A stretch of 64,000 bases of DNA, taken from Rhodocyclaceae bacterium. Lineage in GTDB: Bacteria > Pseudomonadota > Gammaproteobacteria > Burkholderiales > Rhodocyclaceae. The DNA is taken from NCBI GenBank assembly GCA_023230455.1, contig JALNXH010000001.1:124001-188000 (forward strand), in the 5' to 3' direction. How positions within the stretch are numbered: the stretch's first letter is position 1; every line of letters starts with the position of its first letter. Shown here in pieces: positions 46,291 through 54,316 of this stretch. A program made the position numbers and the translations under genes. The notes under the pieces were generated by a model. The model searched no databases. It was not told the origin of the DNA and saw nothing but the letters and a program-made list of their open reading frames with translations.

Positions 46291-47481
46291 TTAAAGGCGC
46301 TCGATCAATGTAGCGTTGGCCATGCCGCCGCTCTCGCACATGGTCTGCAAGCCATAGCGGCCGCCGTCGCGTTCCAGTCGCGCGAGCAGGCTGGCCATCA
46401 GGCGGCCGCCGGAAGCGCCCACCGGATGGCCGAAGGCGATCGCCCCGCCCCAGGCATTCACTTTCGCGGGGTCTGCACCCATGGTTTTCTGCCAAGCCAG
46501 CACGACCGGCGCGAAGGCTTCGTTGACTTCAAAGGCATCGATGTCGTCGATGCTGAGGCCGGTTTTTGCCAGCAGCTTCTGCGTTGCCGGCATGACCGCC
46601 GTCAGCATCATGATCGGATCGTCGCCGGCAACGGCGGATCGGACAATGCGCGCCCGCGGCTTCAGCTTCAGCCGCGCCAGTGCGGCCTCGGAGCAGACCA
46701 GCGTGGCGCAGGCACCGTCGGAAATCTGCGACGCACCGCCCGCAGTAACGCACCAGTCGATTTCGGGAAAGCGCTGCTTCATCGCGTCGCTGATGAACGC
46801 CGGCACCAGTGACGCCAACCGTTCAGCGCTGCTGTCGCGGCGGATGCCTTCGTCGGCATTGAACAGGGCTGCCCCGCCGGCTTCCGCCGGCAAGCGGATC
46901 GGCACGATCTGTTGATCGAGCCAGCCGCTGTCGGTTGCCAGCGCCGCGCGTTGATGGGAGCGCAGGGACAGCTCATCGAGGGACTCGCGCGTCAGCCCAT
47001 AGCGGGCCGCAATCAGTTCCGCTGAAATGCCCTGCGATATCAGGCCTTCGCGATAACGGGCGCGGAACATCGGCCCCAGTTCGTCGCGTCCCTGACGATT
47101 GAACTTCATCGGGATGAGGCTCATCATCTCGACGCCCGCCGCCACCACCACGTCGCTGGTGCCGCTCATCACGGCCTGCGCGGCGAAATCGATGGCCTGT
47201 TGCGCCGAACCGCACTTGCGGTCGAGTGTCGTGCCGGGTGTCGAATCGGCCATGCCGGCTGCAAGCCAGGCGTGGCGCGCGATGTTGCCGGCCTGCTCGC
47301 CGACCTGGCTGACGCAACCGGCGATGACGTCATCCACCTGCGCCGAGTCGATGCCGGTGCGTGCGATCAGCGCCTGTAGCACTTGGGCCAGCAGGTCCAC
47401 CGGATGCATCGCCGACAGGCCGCCTCCAGCGCGGCCCTTGGCGAACGGGCTGCGCACGATGTCGACGAGGTAGGCGTCCAC
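46291..47481 (-). CDS. Thiolase (acetyl-CoA C-acyltransferase type)
   Basis: Degradative-type thiolase of 396 residues that would cleave a 3-oxoacyl-CoA with CoA. The nucleophile is Cys90 in TTLDRKCGSAQQA. The second catalytic region has NEAFAPVVLAW and the His in GGAIAFGHPVGASGGR. The final motif is MCESGGMANATLIERL, with the second catalytic Cys; this TMCE.GG.ANATIIER-like ending is typical of thiolases from catabolic clusters rather than of PhaA. It lies 1 bp after the carboxyltransferase gene, which suggests that carboxylated product, once CoA-activated, is cleaved here (inference). Confidence 0.92.
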   Translation of the reverse strand: MDAYLVDIVRSPFAKGRAGGGLSAMHPVDLLAQVLQALIARTGIDSAQVDDVIAGCVSQVGEQAGNIARHAWLAAGMADSTPGTTLDRKCGSAQQAIDFAAQAVMSGTSDVVVAAGVEMMSLIPMKFNRQGRDELGPMFRARYREGLISQGISAELIAARYGLTRESLDELSLRSHQRAALATDSGWLDQQIVPIRLPAEAGGAALFNADEGIRRDSSAERLASLVPAFISDAMKQRFPEIDWCVTAGGASQISDGACATLVCSEAALARLKLKPRARIVRSAVAGDDPIMMLTAVMPATQKLLAKTGLSIDDIDAFEVNEAFAPVVLAWQKTMGADPAKVNAWGGAIAFGHPVGASGGRLMASLLARLERDGGRYGLQTMCESGGMANATLIERL

Positions 47482-47482
47482 G

Positions 47483-48937
47483 CTAGCGACTCAACTCGAT
47501 CGACATTTCCGCCGCCTGGAGCTGCAAGTGTTTGCTGTTCGATATCTGCATCAACTGCCGCGCGAAATCCAGTTCCGGCGACGACAGCGTCGGGAAGTCG
47601 AGCTTGATCGGGCCGGCCTTGCGCATCGCCTCGATGTCGTGAGCCGGTACCAGGGCGCGCAGCAGCAGTTCGTCGTCATCGACACCGCCATTGCGCTTGC
47701 GGATTTCTTCCAAAGAAGGGTTTTCCGGCGGCTCCGCCATGAATTCCTTGTATTTGGGCTGGGCCGCGATGCGCTCCATCACATGGGGCTCGATGGGTGA
47801 AACCAGGTTGCCGTAGTGGCCGGCGGCGTACTTGAGAACTTCTTCGGGAATCACGCTGTAGCGCTTGCCGGTGACGATGTTGAGCACTGCCAGTGTGCCC
47901 ACCAATTGCGAGAACGGCGTGATCATTCCGGGATAACCGAGCTCCTTGCGCACCACCGCCGTCTCGCGCAGCACGTCGTCGAGGCGGTCGGCCATGCCGT
48001 GCTGGGCCAACTGGTTCTTGAAGGTGCCGGTCATGCCGCCGGGCACTTGGTGTTCGAAGGCGAACAGGTCGTATTCGTTGGGCACGCCAGTGGTGAAGCC
48101 GTAGGTCTTGGCGATGCGGGTGAAGTGGTCGGCCACCGGCGCCAGCAGGTTCTTGTCGAGGTTCGAGGTATGGCCCAGATGCTCGATGTTGTGCAGCATG
48201 ATCTCGGTGGATGGCACCGAGGTGCCGTTGGCCAGCGGTCGGCTCGCGGTGTGGATGATGGTGACGCCGTGCTTGATCGCCTCCAGATAGACCTGCGCGC
48301 CTTGCCCGGTGATGTTGTGCGAAATGATTTCGATCGGCTTGCCGCGCGCATTGGCCTTCACCGCCGCGACCAGGCTGCCCACCCGCTCCGGCCGCAGGCA
48401 GCCGCAGGTGTCGTAGATGAACAGCGTATCGACATCGGGAATGGCCGACATCTTCGCCGCCACCTGGCCGAAGTATTCGTCGGTATAGACCGGCGCGAGG
48501 CCGTAATAGATGGTGCCGGCGATTTCGGTGCCAGTTTCCTTGGCCACCTTGGCCAGCCGCGCGATCTTGTCCCAGTTGTACAGCGCGTCGTAGATCCACA
48601 CGCTGCGGATGCCGTGGGCGCAGAGGCGGCGCATCCACAGGTCCATCAGCGCGTCCGGCGTGACGGCGAAGGTGACGCAGGCATTGCTGCGCATGCCGCC
48701 GCGCAGACGGCTGTTGGGCATCGACTTGATCAACAGATCGAGCCCCGTCCACACGTCCTCGCGGCAGTACTTGATCAGCACCTCGAACAGCGAGCTGCCG
48801 GCAAGATCGACGACGCGAAAGCCGGTCTTGTCGATCAGCGGTGTGACGGGCAGCGCCATGCCGGCCTGCATGCGCATGCCCCAGAGGCTTTGCTGGCCGT
48901 CGCGCAGGGTCTGGTCAATGAATTCGATGTGGGCCAT
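47483..48937 (-). CDS. Divergent biotin-dependent carboxyltransferase (PycB/OadA-like)
   Basis: The 484-residue product has the HMGL/PYC-OADA architecture: FIDQTLRDGQQSLWGMRM at the N-terminus (aspartate ligand Asp13 kept), barrel, and the conserved late motif HQVPGGMTGTFKNQL. The biotin-carboxylase and BCCP genes follow directly upstream in the operon, so it is the third subunit of a three-part carboxylase. Odd: where pyruvate/oxaloacetate enzymes have the carbamylated lysine (IKDMSGIL) this protein has Tyr175 (FIYDTCGCL), and the first His of the HXH metal pair is Ile (IISHNITG, His207 kept). The RDAHQS motif is RDGQQS. The substrate is therefore probably not pyruvate. Confidence 0.85.
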   Translation of the reverse strand: MAHIEFIDQTLRDGQQSLWGMRMQAGMALPVTPLIDKTGFRVVDLAGSSLFEVLIKYCREDVWTGLDLLIKSMPNSRLRGGMRSNACVTFAVTPDALMDLWMRRLCAHGIRSVWIYDALYNWDKIARLAKVAKETGTEIAGTIYYGLAPVYTDEYFGQVAAKMSAIPDVDTLFIYDTCGCLRPERVGSLVAAVKANARGKPIEIISHNITGQGAQVYLEAIKHGVTIIHTASRPLANGTSVPSTEIMLHNIEHLGHTSNLDKNLLAPVADHFTRIAKTYGFTTGVPNEYDLFAFEHQVPGGMTGTFKNQLAQHGMADRLDDVLRETAVVRKELGYPGMITPFSQLVGTLAVLNIVTGKRYSVIPEEVLKYAAGHYGNLVSPIEPHVMERIAAQPKYKEFMAEPPENPSLEEIRKRNGGVDDDELLLRALVPAHDIEAMRKAGPIKLDFPTLSSPELDFARQLMQISNSKHLQLQAAEMSIELSR

Positions 48938-48952
48938 GGTGTGCTCTCTCTT

Positions 48953-50317
48953 TCAAGTGTTTTGGTACGCGGGCAGCAAGGTGTTTTCGAGCCAGCGGGT
49001 ATTCACCCGCCCGGCCACGTAATCCTCGTGGCGCATGATGAAACGGTGAAATTCGATATTGGTCTCGATGCCCTCGATCTCGAAGGTATCCAGCGCATCG
49101 CGCATCGCCGCGACGGCGCTGGCCCGGTCCGGGCCATGCACCAGCAGCTTGGCGATCATCGAATCGTAGAACGGCGGCACCAGATAGCCTTCGTAGCAGT
49201 GGCTGTCGAGGCGGATGCCCGGCCCCTGCGGCGGCTTCCAGCGCGTCAGGCGGCCGGGGCGCGGCATGAAGCCGTCGCGCGGCTGCTCGGCATTGATGCG
49301 GCACTCAATGGCGTGGCCGCTGATCCGCACATCCTCCTGGCGCAGCGAAATCGGCAGGCCGGAAGCGATGCGCAACTGCTCCTGGACAATGTCGACGCTG
49401 GTGATCAGTTCGGTGACCGGATGCTCGACCTGGACCCGCGCATTCATCTCGATGAAAAAGAAATCCTCGCGGTCGGCGTCGTAGAGGAATTCGACGGTGC
49501 CGGCATTGACGTAGCCGAGGTACTTGACCAGCTTGACCGCCGCCTCGTGCAGGCGGGACCGCACGCCTTCGGGCAGCGCATACCCCGGCCCTTCCTCGAC
49601 CACCTTCTGGTAGCGCCGCTGGATCGAGCAGTCGCGCTCGCCCAGATGCAGCACATTGCCGAAGTCGTCGCCGAACACCTGCACTTCGATGTGGCGCGCG
49701 TTGCCGATGAAACGCTCCATGTACAGCGAGCCGTCGTTGAAGGCTGCCAGCGCTTCCCGCGACGCGCGCTCGAAGGAGGCTTCGATATCGGAAGCGTCGT
49801 GGGCCACGAACACCCCACGACCACCGCCGCCGGCGGCCGCCTTGAGCATCACCGGGTAACCGATGCCGCCGGCCAGGCTCGCGGCTTCCGCGGCGCTCGC
49901 CACCAGATTGGAACCCGGCACCACCGGGACGCCGGCGGCCGCGGCGGCCGCGCGGGCTTCGAGCTTGTCGCCGACACGACTGATGGTATCCGCACGCGGG
50001 CCGATGAATTTCAGCGCGTTGTCCTCGCACATCTTGGCGAGTTCGTAGCGCTCGGAAAGGAAGCCGTAGCCGGGATGGAGCCCGTCACAGCCGGTCGATA
50101 TCGCCGCCTGACAGACCAGCCCCGGATTCAGATAGCTCGCCGCAGAAGCCGCCGGGCCGATACAGACGACGCGGTCGGCGCGTTGCGCGCCCAGCGTTTC
50201 GCGGTCGGCGTGCGACACCGCAAGAACGGTCTCCACACCGAGGGCACGGCAGGCATCGATGACCCGAACCGCGATCTCGCCGCGGTTGGCAATCAGCACA
50301 CGTTTCAGCATGGCCAT
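48953..50317 (-). CDS. Biotin carboxylase subunit
   Basis: ATP-grasp enzyme that carboxylates the biotin on BCCP with bicarbonate. The 454-residue product has MLKRVLIANRGEIAVRV at the start, the glycine-rich ATP loop LKAAAGGGGRGVFV, GERDCSIQRRYQKVVEEGPG, the metal-binding FIEMNARVQVEHPVTE and the late GHAIECRINAE. All motifs are canonical, so activity is expected. M1 (50317) and M3 (50311) are both possible starts. It lies between the BCCP gene (20 bp) and the carboxyltransferase gene (15 bp). The normal fatty-acid AccC would be elsewhere. Confidence 0.95.
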   Translation of the reverse strand: MAMLKRVLIANRGEIAVRVIDACRALGVETVLAVSHADRETLGAQRADRVVCIGPAASAASYLNPGLVCQAAISTGCDGLHPGYGFLSERYELAKMCEDNALKFIGPRADTISRVGDKLEARAAAAAAGVPVVPGSNLVASAAEAASLAGGIGYPVMLKAAAGGGGRGVFVAHDASDIEASFERASREALAAFNDGSLYMERFIGNARHIEVQVFGDDFGNVLHLGERDCSIQRRYQKVVEEGPGYALPEGVRSRLHEAAVKLVKYLGYVNAGTVEFLYDADREDFFFIEMNARVQVEHPVTELITSVDIVQEQLRIASGLPISLRQEDVRISGHAIECRINAEQPRDGFMPRPGRLTRWKPPQGPGIRLDSHCYEGYLVPPFYDSMIAKLLVHGPDRASAVAAMRDALDTFEIEGIETNIEFHRFIMRHEDYVAGRVNTRWLENTLLPAYQNT

Positions 50318-50337
50318 GACTTCGCTATCGACACACG

Positions 50338-50841
50338 TCAGGCCACTTCGATGATAAATAGGGGCGTGTCGTGCTCGACCATTTCCCCGTCGGCCACCAG
50401 CCGCCGAACAATCCGGCCCTGCACATTGCTCGTCACCTGGGTGAACAGTTTCATCACCTCGATCAGGCAGACCGTGGTACCGATCTCGATCATCTCGCCT
50501 TCGGAGACAAATGAGGGCGCGCCCGGCTTCGACTGGCCCCAGATCACACCGAGACTCGGTGCCCGCAGGTACACCTGGCCCGGCGCCAGCTCCTGAACGC
50601 CGGCATGCGGCGCCGACGAATGGGCCTTCACCGCCGTCGGCGCCGCCGTGACGACGGGTGCCGCCGCGCCTGTCTGCACCGGCACATGCGCGGGAGCGAC
50701 ATGCGTCGACGCCACGTGGGACAGCGAGCCGTTTTTCGACACCGCCAGCTTTACGCCTTCGACCTCCAGGCGCAGTTCCTGCCAGTCCGATTTCTCGAAA
50801 AAGTGCAGAAGGTTGCGAATTTCTTCGTTATTGATGCTCAT
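50338..50841 (-). CDS. Biotin carboxyl carrier protein (AccB-like)
   Basis: Carries biotin between the carboxylase and carboxyltransferase. The start is ATG 50841 (MSINNEEIRNLLHFFEKS); product 167 residues. The N-terminal 50 residues resemble AccB, then an Ala/Pro/His-rich linker (about 55-95) leads to the biotinyl domain, with the biotin lysine in CLIEVMKLFTQV. The domain also shows SPLGVIW-like APSLGVIWGQSKPG, with the protruding-thumb region. It lies 14 bp after the PPDK-like gene. Its pairing with a PycB-like rather than an AccA/AccD carboxyltransferase argues for a dedicated, non-fatty-acid carboxylase. Confidence 0.93.
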   Translation of the reverse strand: MSINNEEIRNLLHFFEKSDWQELRLEVEGVKLAVSKNGSLSHVASTHVAPAHVPVQTGAAAPVVTAAPTAVKAHSSAPHAGVQELAPGQVYLRAPSLGVIWGQSKPGAPSFVSEGEMIEIGTTVCLIEVMKLFTQVTSNVQGRIVRRLVADGEMVEHDTPLFIIEVA

Positions 50842-50855
50842 GATGTGGCTTCCCG

Positions 50856-52631
50856 TTAATTGCCCGAGGCGGGTTCGCTTTGCTGATTTCCTGTCACGGC
50901 GCATGCTGCAAGCAGCGCCGGCAGGACCTGTTTGACGACGATGAATTCAAGCCCGGCGGCGACCGCGAGATGCACGCCCTCGTCAGTATTCAGCAGACTG
51001 CCCACCGCGCTGCGTATACCTTTCAGTCGCACGGCCGCCTGCTCCGCGTCGTCGCTTTCGAGGTCAACATCCGGGGCCGACGGCTCATGACCAACGACAT
51101 AGGCGCGCAAGGGCGAGCGCGCCTGCGCCCACTGGTGCAGCTGGCGCAGCAGCGGATCGGCGTCTTCCTGCGGGTGATGGACGTCGAGGTGGCCATCGAA
51201 GACGATGCCCCCCGAGCCATCGACGGTGATCATGCGACCGGCAAGACCCTGCAATGAATCGTGGCCACAGCCAACGACGCAGGGCACGCCAAGCTGGCGA
51301 CTGACCACGGCGGCATGGCTGGTCGATCCGCCGCGTTCGGTGATGATGGCCTCCGCGAAGAACATGCCGTGAACATCTTCGGGGCTGGTCGAGGGCCGCG
51401 ACAACACCACCGGCTGGCCGGCGCTGGCGAGGCGTTCGGCCTCGTCGGCATCCTCGACAACAATGCCGAAACCCGCTCCCGGACTCGCCGCTTCTCCCCG
51501 CGCAAGCACGGTTTGCTGCGCCGGGTTGATGTCCTTTGCCAGCGTCGGGCGCAGCAGTTGCCGCACCTGGTCGGCGGAGACGCGGCGCAAGGCCTCGGCC
51601 TCGTCGATGATCCCGGCCTGCACCATTTCGACAGCACAACGCACTGCCGCGGCCGGCGAACGCTTTGCCGAACGCGACTGGAGCAGGTAGAGCCGCCCGC
51701 GCTCGACGGTGAACTCAATGTCCTGCACGTCGCGGTCACGGTGCTCCAGCACCTCGGCGGCTTTCATCAATTGCGCGTGCACCTCCGGCATGAGGGCACG
51801 TAGGCGCTCGATCGGCACCGGCGTATGGCTACCGGAGACCACGTCCTCACCCTGAGCGCATTCCAGATATTCGCCGTAGGGCCGGGCTTCGCCGGTCAGC
51901 GGGTTGCGCGTGAATAACACGCCGGTGCCCGAATTTGCATCCGAGTTACCGAACACCATGGCCTGGATCGTGACTGCGGTGCCCATGCCGTGGTCGATGC
52001 CGTGGTGCTCGCGGTAGCGCTTGGCGCGGCGACCGTTCCACGAGTCGAAGATGGCGTTGATGGCCAGATCGAGCTGAGCGTAGGGGTCCGTTGGCAGTTC
52101 CTGGCCGCAGCCACCGGCGACCATGTCGCGCCAGAGGGCCGGTTCAGCGTCGTGCGGCAGGGCTTCCAGCGGAGCGCGCAGGACGATGCGGGCGAACATC
52201 TCGCAGAAGCGCCGATGACTGTCGCGGGCGAAACGGGCGCTGCCGGTTTCGCGCGCCAGCGCCGCCTCGGTCAGGTCGTTGATGCCGAGATTGAGCACCG
52301 TGTCCATCATGCCGGGCATGCTGACCGGGGCGCCGGAGCGCACCGACACCAGCAGGGGTCGCTCCGAGCCGCCGAGGCGACGGCCGGTGACCGCCTCGAT
52401 ATGCGCGATGCCGGCACGCACCGATGCTCGCATGGCATCGCTCACGGCACCGCCATTGCTGAAGTACTCGCGGCAGGCAGCGGTGGTCAGCACGAAAGCC
52501 GGCGGCACCGGCAGGCCGAGCGACTGCATGTGCGCCACGCTCCAGGCCTTGCCGCCAACCAGCTGGCGGTCGGGCAGGCGGGTGCCGTCGAGGATCAGGC
52601 TAAGCACGTCAGAGTTCCCGGAACTGTTCAT
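50856..52631 (-). CDS. PPDK-like phosphotransferase lacking the pyruvate/PEP barrel
   Basis: Start ATG 52631 (MNSSGNSDVL), 591 residues; normal pyruvate phosphate dikinase is about 880. The N-terminal ATP-grasp part is canonical: LVGGKAWSVAHMQSLGLPVP, VSVRSGAPVSMPGMMDTVLN, GTAVTIQAMVFGN, TGVLFTRNPLTGE, CAQGEDVVSG and DIEFTVERGRLYLLQSR. The swivelling phosphohistidine domain follows with the catalytic His (about residue 439) in ERGGSTSHAAVVSRQLG. After it only a degenerate start of the barrel remains (LHQWAQARSPLRAYV, AVRLKGIRSAVGSLLN), and the rest of the barrel with its catalytic Cys is absent. The protein should phosphorylate its own His from ATP but cannot itself make or use PEP. The acceptor is probably another island protein or its substrate. 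Confidence 0.88.
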   Translation of the reverse strand: MNSSGNSDVLSLILDGTRLPDRQLVGGKAWSVAHMQSLGLPVPPAFVLTTAACREYFSNGGAVSDAMRASVRAGIAHIEAVTGRRLGGSERPLLVSVRSGAPVSMPGMMDTVLNLGINDLTEAALARETGSARFARDSHRRFCEMFARIVLRAPLEALPHDAEPALWRDMVAGGCGQELPTDPYAQLDLAINAIFDSWNGRRAKRYREHHGIDHGMGTAVTIQAMVFGNSDANSGTGVLFTRNPLTGEARPYGEYLECAQGEDVVSGSHTPVPIERLRALMPEVHAQLMKAAEVLEHRDRDVQDIEFTVERGRLYLLQSRSAKRSPAAAVRCAVEMVQAGIIDEAEALRRVSADQVRQLLRPTLAKDINPAQQTVLARGEAASPGAGFGIVVEDADEAERLASAGQPVVLSRPSTSPEDVHGMFFAEAIITERGGSTSHAAVVSRQLGVPCVVGCGHDSLQGLAGRMITVDGSGGIVFDGHLDVHHPQEDADPLLRQLHQWAQARSPLRAYVVGHEPSAPDVDLESDDAEQAAVRLKGIRSAVGSLLNTDEGVHLAVAAGLEFIVVKQVLPALLAACAVTGNQQSEPASGN

Positions 52632-52710
52632 TCGGTACACCTGTTTTCTCGTCCTTGGTCATTGAAGGAATACATCGATATGCTGAAAACCCGAAGTTCG
52701 TGCCTGGTAC

Positions 52711-52749
52711 TCACACGCGATAACCGCCATCGACGCTCAATACCTGCCG
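52711..52749 (-). pseudogene. Remnant of an SDR gene C-terminus
   Basis: In the 157-bp gap between the crotonase and PPDK-like genes, the minus strand reads RQVLSVDGGYRV followed by a stop, matching the standard C-terminal end of FabG-like SDRs ((T/S)GQVL.VDGG...). A stop codon lies eight codons upstream of it in the same frame, so no intact gene is present. It looks like the tail of a sixth SDR gene lost by deletion. Confidence 0.6.
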
Positions 52750-52788
52750 GGAAGCTTGCCCATGCGTTTCTCACGCGATCAGACTGCG

Positions 52789-53613
52789 TCAGTGCCCGAC
52801 GTACGTGCTGACTTCGTTCTGTTGCTCCAGCCAATCGCGGCGGCGCTCCAGGGGCTGGGCGACATAGTCGCGCATGGCGGTCACGCCATCGTCCGACAAC
52901 ATGGTGGCGAGAAAACCCTCGCTTTCGATATCGAGTCCATCCGCGAGGGATGTATCCGAGCCGTCGTATACGCTGCGCTTGATCATGGCGACCGACAGCG
53001 TCGGCATCCGTGCCATCTCGCCGGCAATCTGCACTGCGCGCGCCACGGCATCGTCCGCCAGTTCATGGATCAGCCCCAGCGCCAGCGCCTCTTCCGGCCT
53101 GGCCATGCGACCACGCAAGATGAACTCGATGGCACGACCGGCACCGATCAGTCTCGACAAGCGTTGCGTGCCGCTGCCACCGGGGAGGATGCCCAGCTTT
53201 ATTTCGGGCAGTCCGTACCGATGATCGCCGCGCATGCCGATGCGAATGTCGCAGGCGAGACACAGTTCAAAGCCGCCACCCATGGCATCGCCGTTCATCG
53301 CCACGATCACCGGCTTGGGCAGATTGCGCAGACTCAGCAACAAGGCGTGATAGCCAACCGTTAACGCTGTACCGGATTTGCGCAGCGCCTCGCGATCTTC
53401 AGCGTAGGAGAGCAGTTCCTCCACGCTGTAGTGGGTAATGAACTTCCCCGTGGTCGCGCTCGCCAGCACGATGGCCTTGATCGCCGGGTCTCGCCAGTTT
53501 TCTATCAGGGTGCCGAGTTCGCCGGCACCCTCGGCACAAAAGTAGTTCATCGGCGGGTTGCTGTAGCTCGCCGTCACCACGCCCCCTTCGGTTTTGCAGG
53601 TCCAATAGCGCAT
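52789..53613 (-). CDS. Enoyl-CoA hydratase/isomerase-family protein (crotonase)
   Basis: Crotonase-fold enzyme of 274 residues, start ATG 53613 (MRYWTCKTEGGVVTAS) with GGAGGAG upstream. The oxyanion-hole region MNGDAMGGGFELCLACD and the second acidic position YGLPEIKLGILPGGSGTQRL keep both glutamates typical of enoyl-CoA hydratases. SYSNPPMNYFCAEG, in place of the usual RP.A.N, is the first CoA-binding strand. Hydration of an enoyl-CoA is the default call, but C-C hydrolase or decarboxylase activities occur in this superfamily. It lies in the middle of the long operon, next to the SDR remnant. Confidence 0.88.
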   Translation of the reverse strand: MRYWTCKTEGGVVTASYSNPPMNYFCAEGAGELGTLIENWRDPAIKAIVLASATTGKFITHYSVEELLSYAEDREALRKSGTALTVGYHALLLSLRNLPKPVIVAMNGDAMGGGFELCLACDIRIGMRGDHRYGLPEIKLGILPGGSGTQRLSRLIGAGRAIEFILRGRMARPEEALALGLIHELADDAVARAVQIAGEMARMPTLSVAMIKRSVYDGSDTSLADGLDIESEGFLATMLSDDGVTAMRDYVAQPLERRRDWLEQQNEVSTYVGH

Positions 53614-53696
53614 GCTCAGACTCCTCCACGTTCGTTGGCGGGATAAATCATTATTCGAGCGTCGGACCGGGGACGAAGGAATCCGTTGCGGATTGA

Positions 53697-54296
53697 TCAC
53701 TCATCGCGCTTGCGATCCAGCATGCGCAGCAGGTCTTCGTGCAACTCGAACCACACTGTGTGGTATGAACTCACCTTGGCGCCGCTGACGAATTCGATCT
53801 GCCCTTCATCCACCTTGTCCAGCGCTTCGCCGAGACGATCGACATAGCGCCCCAGGCGCGGGACGATTTTCGAGAAGGCACGCAGCACCGGTTCCGCCCG
53901 CTCGTGTAAGGCAGCGATGCGGTCGATGCACTTGGCGTCGTAATCGCCATCGCTGTGGTCGTTGGGCACCCGCTCGCCGGCGACCTCGATGGTCTGCCAT
54001 TCGGTGATCATCTGCTTGAGTTCCGCATTCACGATCTCGAAACGGGCGTAGCCTTCGCTCAGCGCCGTATCGGCGCGCAGGGTGGCGAATTCACTCGGGT
54101 AGGCCGCCGCCAGCGCCGCCTGGCCCTTCGGGCTAAGCATGAAAGCGCCCTTCGCACCAGCAGCCTCGCCGGCCGTCACAGCATCGGCAAGGTGCGCTGC
54201 CACCTCCGACTCATCGGCGGCCAGCAGGTCGGCCACGGCCGCCGCCGTGCCGAATTTCTTGATCGCCAGCCCGTGCATTGCTTCGAATTTGTTCAT
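53697..54296 (-). CDS. Protein of unknown function with winged-helix-like N-terminus
   Basis: The 199-residue product begins MNKFEAMHGLAIKKFGTAAA. The first 70 residues (VADLLAADESEVAAHLADAV, FMLSPKGQAALAAAYP) look like a small helical, winged-helix-like module. The rest is strongly helical and acidic (FEIVNAELKQMITEWQTIEV, RAFSKIVPRLGRYVDRLGEA). I recognise no family. A longer frame through the same bases is a shadow of the CoA ligase gene. It lies between the CoA ligase (20 bp) and crotonase genes, in the operon with the phosphohistidine proteins, so it could be a small structural or regulatory subunit of that system (inference). Confidence 0.7.
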   Translation of the reverse strand: MNKFEAMHGLAIKKFGTAAAVADLLAADESEVAAHLADAVTAGEAAGAKGAFMLSPKGQAALAAAYPSEFATLRADTALSEGYARFEIVNAELKQMITEWQTIEVAGERVPNDHSDGDYDAKCIDRIAALHERAEPVLRAFSKIVPRLGRYVDRLGEALDKVDEGQIEFVSGAKVSSYHTVWFELHEDLLRMLDRKRDE

Positions 54297-54316
54297 TGGA
54301 AAACTCTCCGCTGCGT

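Noticed and set aside
47816..50596. 926-codon open frame on the plus strand
   Set aside because: It lies antisense to the biotin carboxylase, carboxyltransferase and BCCP genes, which have full family motifs. The translation is His/Gly/Arg-rich with no motif, as expected for a shadow frame in GC-rich DNA.
47483..52631. Simple anaplerotic module (pyruvate carboxylase plus pyruvate phosphate dikinase)
   Set aside because: The carboxyltransferase lacks the carbamyl-lysine and one metal histidine, and the PPDK-like protein lacks the pyruvate/PEP barrel. Both are co-regulated with catabolic genes.
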